64,000 nt of DNA from Pseudomonas peradeniyensis (GTDB lineage: Bacteria > Pseudomonadota > Gammaproteobacteria > Pseudomonadales > Pseudomonadaceae): NCBI RefSeq assembly GCF_014268935.2, contig NZ_JABWRJ020000001.1, positions 1,364,001 through 1,428,000 on the forward strand. Reading direction: 5' to 3'. Of this stretch, positions 62,728-64,000 are shown piece after piece. The notes beneath the pieces are model-generated. The model ran no database searches. It worked only from the letters and a program-made list of their open reading frames with translations, and was not told the origin of the DNA. The translations under genes were made by a program, and so were the position numbers. Each line of letters opens with the position of its first letter. The first letter of the stretch is position 1.

Positions 62728-63729
62728 TCAGCCGCGGGTCGGCGCGGGGACGATGCGGTTGAGGACGGTGCTGCCGTCCTTGCTGCGGGTCAGGTACACC
62801 GGCAGCACCTTGGGCAGGGTGTCGACCAGGCGTGCGACCTCGCTTGTGCTGTAGACGCCGCTGATGCGGATGCTGGCGGTGCTGTCGTCGGCCACCATGA
62901 GCGGTTTGTCCAGATAGCGGTTGATCACCGGCAGGGCCTGGCCGAGGCTGAGGTTGTCCAGCACCAGCTTGCCGCTGCGCCAGGCCAGGCTGTTGGCGTA
63001 ATCGTCGCTCTGGTTCAACTCCGGTTCGAAATCACCCTTGTGGTAACTGGCCTGCATGCCCGGGCCAAGGCGGTAGCCGCCAGCGTTGCCGCCGGCGCTG
63101 ACCAGCACCGAGCCTTCCACCAGCGTCACCTTTACCTGGTCCTGGTACTTCCACACGTTGAACTGGGTGCCGGTAACCCGGGTCTGGCCGTTGGCGGCGT
63201 GGACGATGAACGGGTGGTTGCTGTCGTGGGTGACCTTGAAGAACGCCTCGCCCTTGACCAGGGTGACCTTGCGCTCGTCCTTGTAGTTGAGGAAGCGCAG
63301 TTCGCTATGCAGGTTCAGCTCGACACTGCTGCCGTCGCTCAGGCGCACCTGACGCAGGTGGTCGGTGGCTTCGAAGTGCTGGTAGCCGTTGGGCAGCCAA
63401 CCTTGCTCCCAGCCGACCCAGCCGGCCAGGGGCAGGGCGAGCAGGGCGATGGCCGCAGCCGAAGCGAACGGGCGCCAGTGACGGGTCGACGGCGCTTGCC
63501 GGGTGGGCAGCGGGATTACCTGGGCGCTGCGCGGCAACAGGTCGGCGGTGTCCCAGATTTCCAGCATCGCCTGGTACTCCTCGGCGTGCCGTGGGTCGCT
63601 CGCCAACCATTGGCCGAACGCCTCGCGCTCACCCGCCGTGCAATCGTCGGCGTGCAGGCGCATGCACCAATGCGCGGCGGCATCGGTAATGGCATCTTCT
63701 TCGCTTGGAATGTGGCGGTCCTGGTTCAT
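62728..63729 (-). CDS. FecR family anti-sigma factor
   Basis: A 333-residue inner-membrane anti-sigma regulator. A cytoplasmic N-terminal domain (DUF4880) carries AAHWCMRLHADDCTAGEREA and FGQWLASDPRHAEEYQAM; one transmembrane helix lies near residues 87-107 (FASAAAIALLALPLAGWVGW); the periplasmic FecR domain has VRLSDGSSVELNLHSELRF, VKGEAFFKVTHDSNHPFIV and VTGTQFNVWKYQDQVKVTL. It should transmit the state of an STN-bearing receptor to an ECF sigma factor. No receptor gene follows and no sigma gene is joined to it within the window. Confidence 0.9.
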   Translation of the reverse strand: MNQDRHIPSEEDAITDAAAHWCMRLHADDCTAGEREAFGQWLASDPRHAEEYQAMLEIWDTADLLPRSAQVIPLPTRQAPSTRHWRPFASAAAIALLALPLAGWVGWEQGWLPNGYQHFEATDHLRQVRLSDGSSVELNLHSELRFLNYKDERKVTLVKGEAFFKVTHDSNHPFIVHAANGQTRVTGTQFNVWKYQDQVKVTLVEGSVLVSAGGNAGGYRLGPGMQASYHKGDFEPELNQSDDYANSLAWRSGKLVLDNLSLGQALPVINRYLDKPLMVADDSTASIRISGVYSTSEVARLVDTLPKVLPVYLTRSKDGSTVLNRIVPAPTRG

Positions 63730-63790
63730 TGCGGCTCCCGGTTTTGCGGCATTCTACCCCCGGGCGGGTGCTTCCGAGAACGAGTTAATG

Positions 63791-63809
63791 GCGAATGACT
63801 ATCAATTGT
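63791..63809 (-). promoter_or_regulatory. possible Fur box upstream of fecR
   Basis: On the minus strand the core TTGATAGTCATT matches the Fur core ATGATAATCATT at 10 of 12 positions, about 65 bases upstream of the fecR start. Iron-dependent control of this anti-sigma gene is therefore plausible. Confidence 0.45.
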
Positions 63810-63889
63810 GCAGTTTTTCGTCGTATCTGAGGTTGGGTTTCATCTGCGACAGGGTGATTTGCCGGTTTGCGTGGGACATCGCCCGGCGC

Positions 63890-63969
63890 ATGGCACCGGC
63901 TGGGCCGGTGTTCGCGGGGCAAGCCCGCTCCTACAGGGGGGCTGCGTGGGAGCGGGCTTGCCCCGCGAT
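63890..63969. repeat. REP-type repeat pair
   Basis: The arms 63913-63931 and 63949-63967 are exact inverted repeats (CGCGGGGCAAGCCCGCTCC) forming a 19-bp stem. A further GGCACCGGCTGGGCCGGTG segment lies on the left. Same family as the copies at 36698, 41443 and 43665. Confidence 0.85.
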
Positions 63970-64000
63970 GAGGCCCTTCAGACGGTACGCAGGCGCGCCT

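Noticed and set aside
63978..64000. possible 3' end of a minus-strand gene (reads ARLRTV then stop)
   Set aside because: Only seven codons are visible; too little to support a gene, though a sigma factor gene could lie there.
1..64000. CRISPR arrays, rRNA genes, intact insertion sequences, prophage
   Set aside because: No regularly spaced repeats, no rRNA-like sequence and no transposase, integrase or phage structural genes were found; the Mor-type gene stands alone.

Overview
The window reads as chromosomal DNA of a fluorescent pseudomonad, most likely the Pseudomonas putida group. The grounds are high GC with strongly GC-biased third positions, the ferripyoverdine receptor/pvdE/pvdO block, a separate pvdQ, the housekeeping string lpxH-ppiB-glnS-cysS followed by a two-component system, a complete ure operon, and many REP-type palindromes with GGAGCGGG/CCCGCTCC arms. 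No rRNA, tRNA, CRISPR array or intact insertion sequence was seen.

Layout. 1-3.9 kb (minus): the 5' part of a TonB-dependent siderophore receptor with an STN signalling domain, then pvdE and pvdO; pvdO and pvdE each carry a PvdS-type promoter. 4.5-12.5 kb (minus): a lower-GC, seven-gene operon in which every gene overlaps the next (GT2 glycosyltransferase, methyltransferase, pyruvyl transferase, Fe-S F420-dehydrogenase-beta-like protein, polysaccharide deacetylase, UPF0104-type membrane protein, large membrane glycosyltransferase-like protein); probably a lipid-linked envelope glycan pathway. 12.5-13.5 kb: AT-rich promoter region and debris of a decaying gene. 13.5-20.6 kb: xthA, a GNAT acetyltransferase, tamA-tamB.

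20.6-33.1 kb (minus) is the most unusual part: a complete ebo/edb metabolite-trafficking cluster (eboD, C, A, B, E, F), preceded by a Mor-type regulator and followed in the same run by a monohaem c-type cytochrome and a 798-residue protein I do not recognise; a beta-propeller gene lies beyond a terminator. EboD carries an extra N-terminal DedA/VTT-like membrane domain.

33.5-36.6 kb: a small membrane protein, a truncated Fur-like regulator and, divergently, pvdQ with a third PvdS box. 36.8-46.9 kb: lpxH-ppiB, glnS-cysS, a two-component system, ilvE, a small membrane protein and an ABC-F ATPase. 47.2-53.7 kb: two small genes and ureDABCEJFG. 53.9-64 kb: a small secreted peptide, a MITE-like element whose flank supplies the stop codon of a cell-wall hydrolase, an AEC transporter, a LysR regulator, a betaine-type permease and binding protein without an ATPase gene, a chemoreceptor, a Na+/H+ antiporter-family protein and an isolated FecR anti-sigma factor with a possible Fur box.

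How they fit together. PvdE exports acylated ferribactin, PvdQ removes the acyl chain, PvdO oxidises the chromophore, and the receptor takes up ferripyoverdine: the window holds several periplasmic maturation steps of pyoverdine at two loci sharing PvdS-type promoters. The ebo genes are thought, from cyanobacterial scytonemin work, to move a precursor to the periplasm; a periplasmic c-type cytochrome in the same operon suggests a redox step there.
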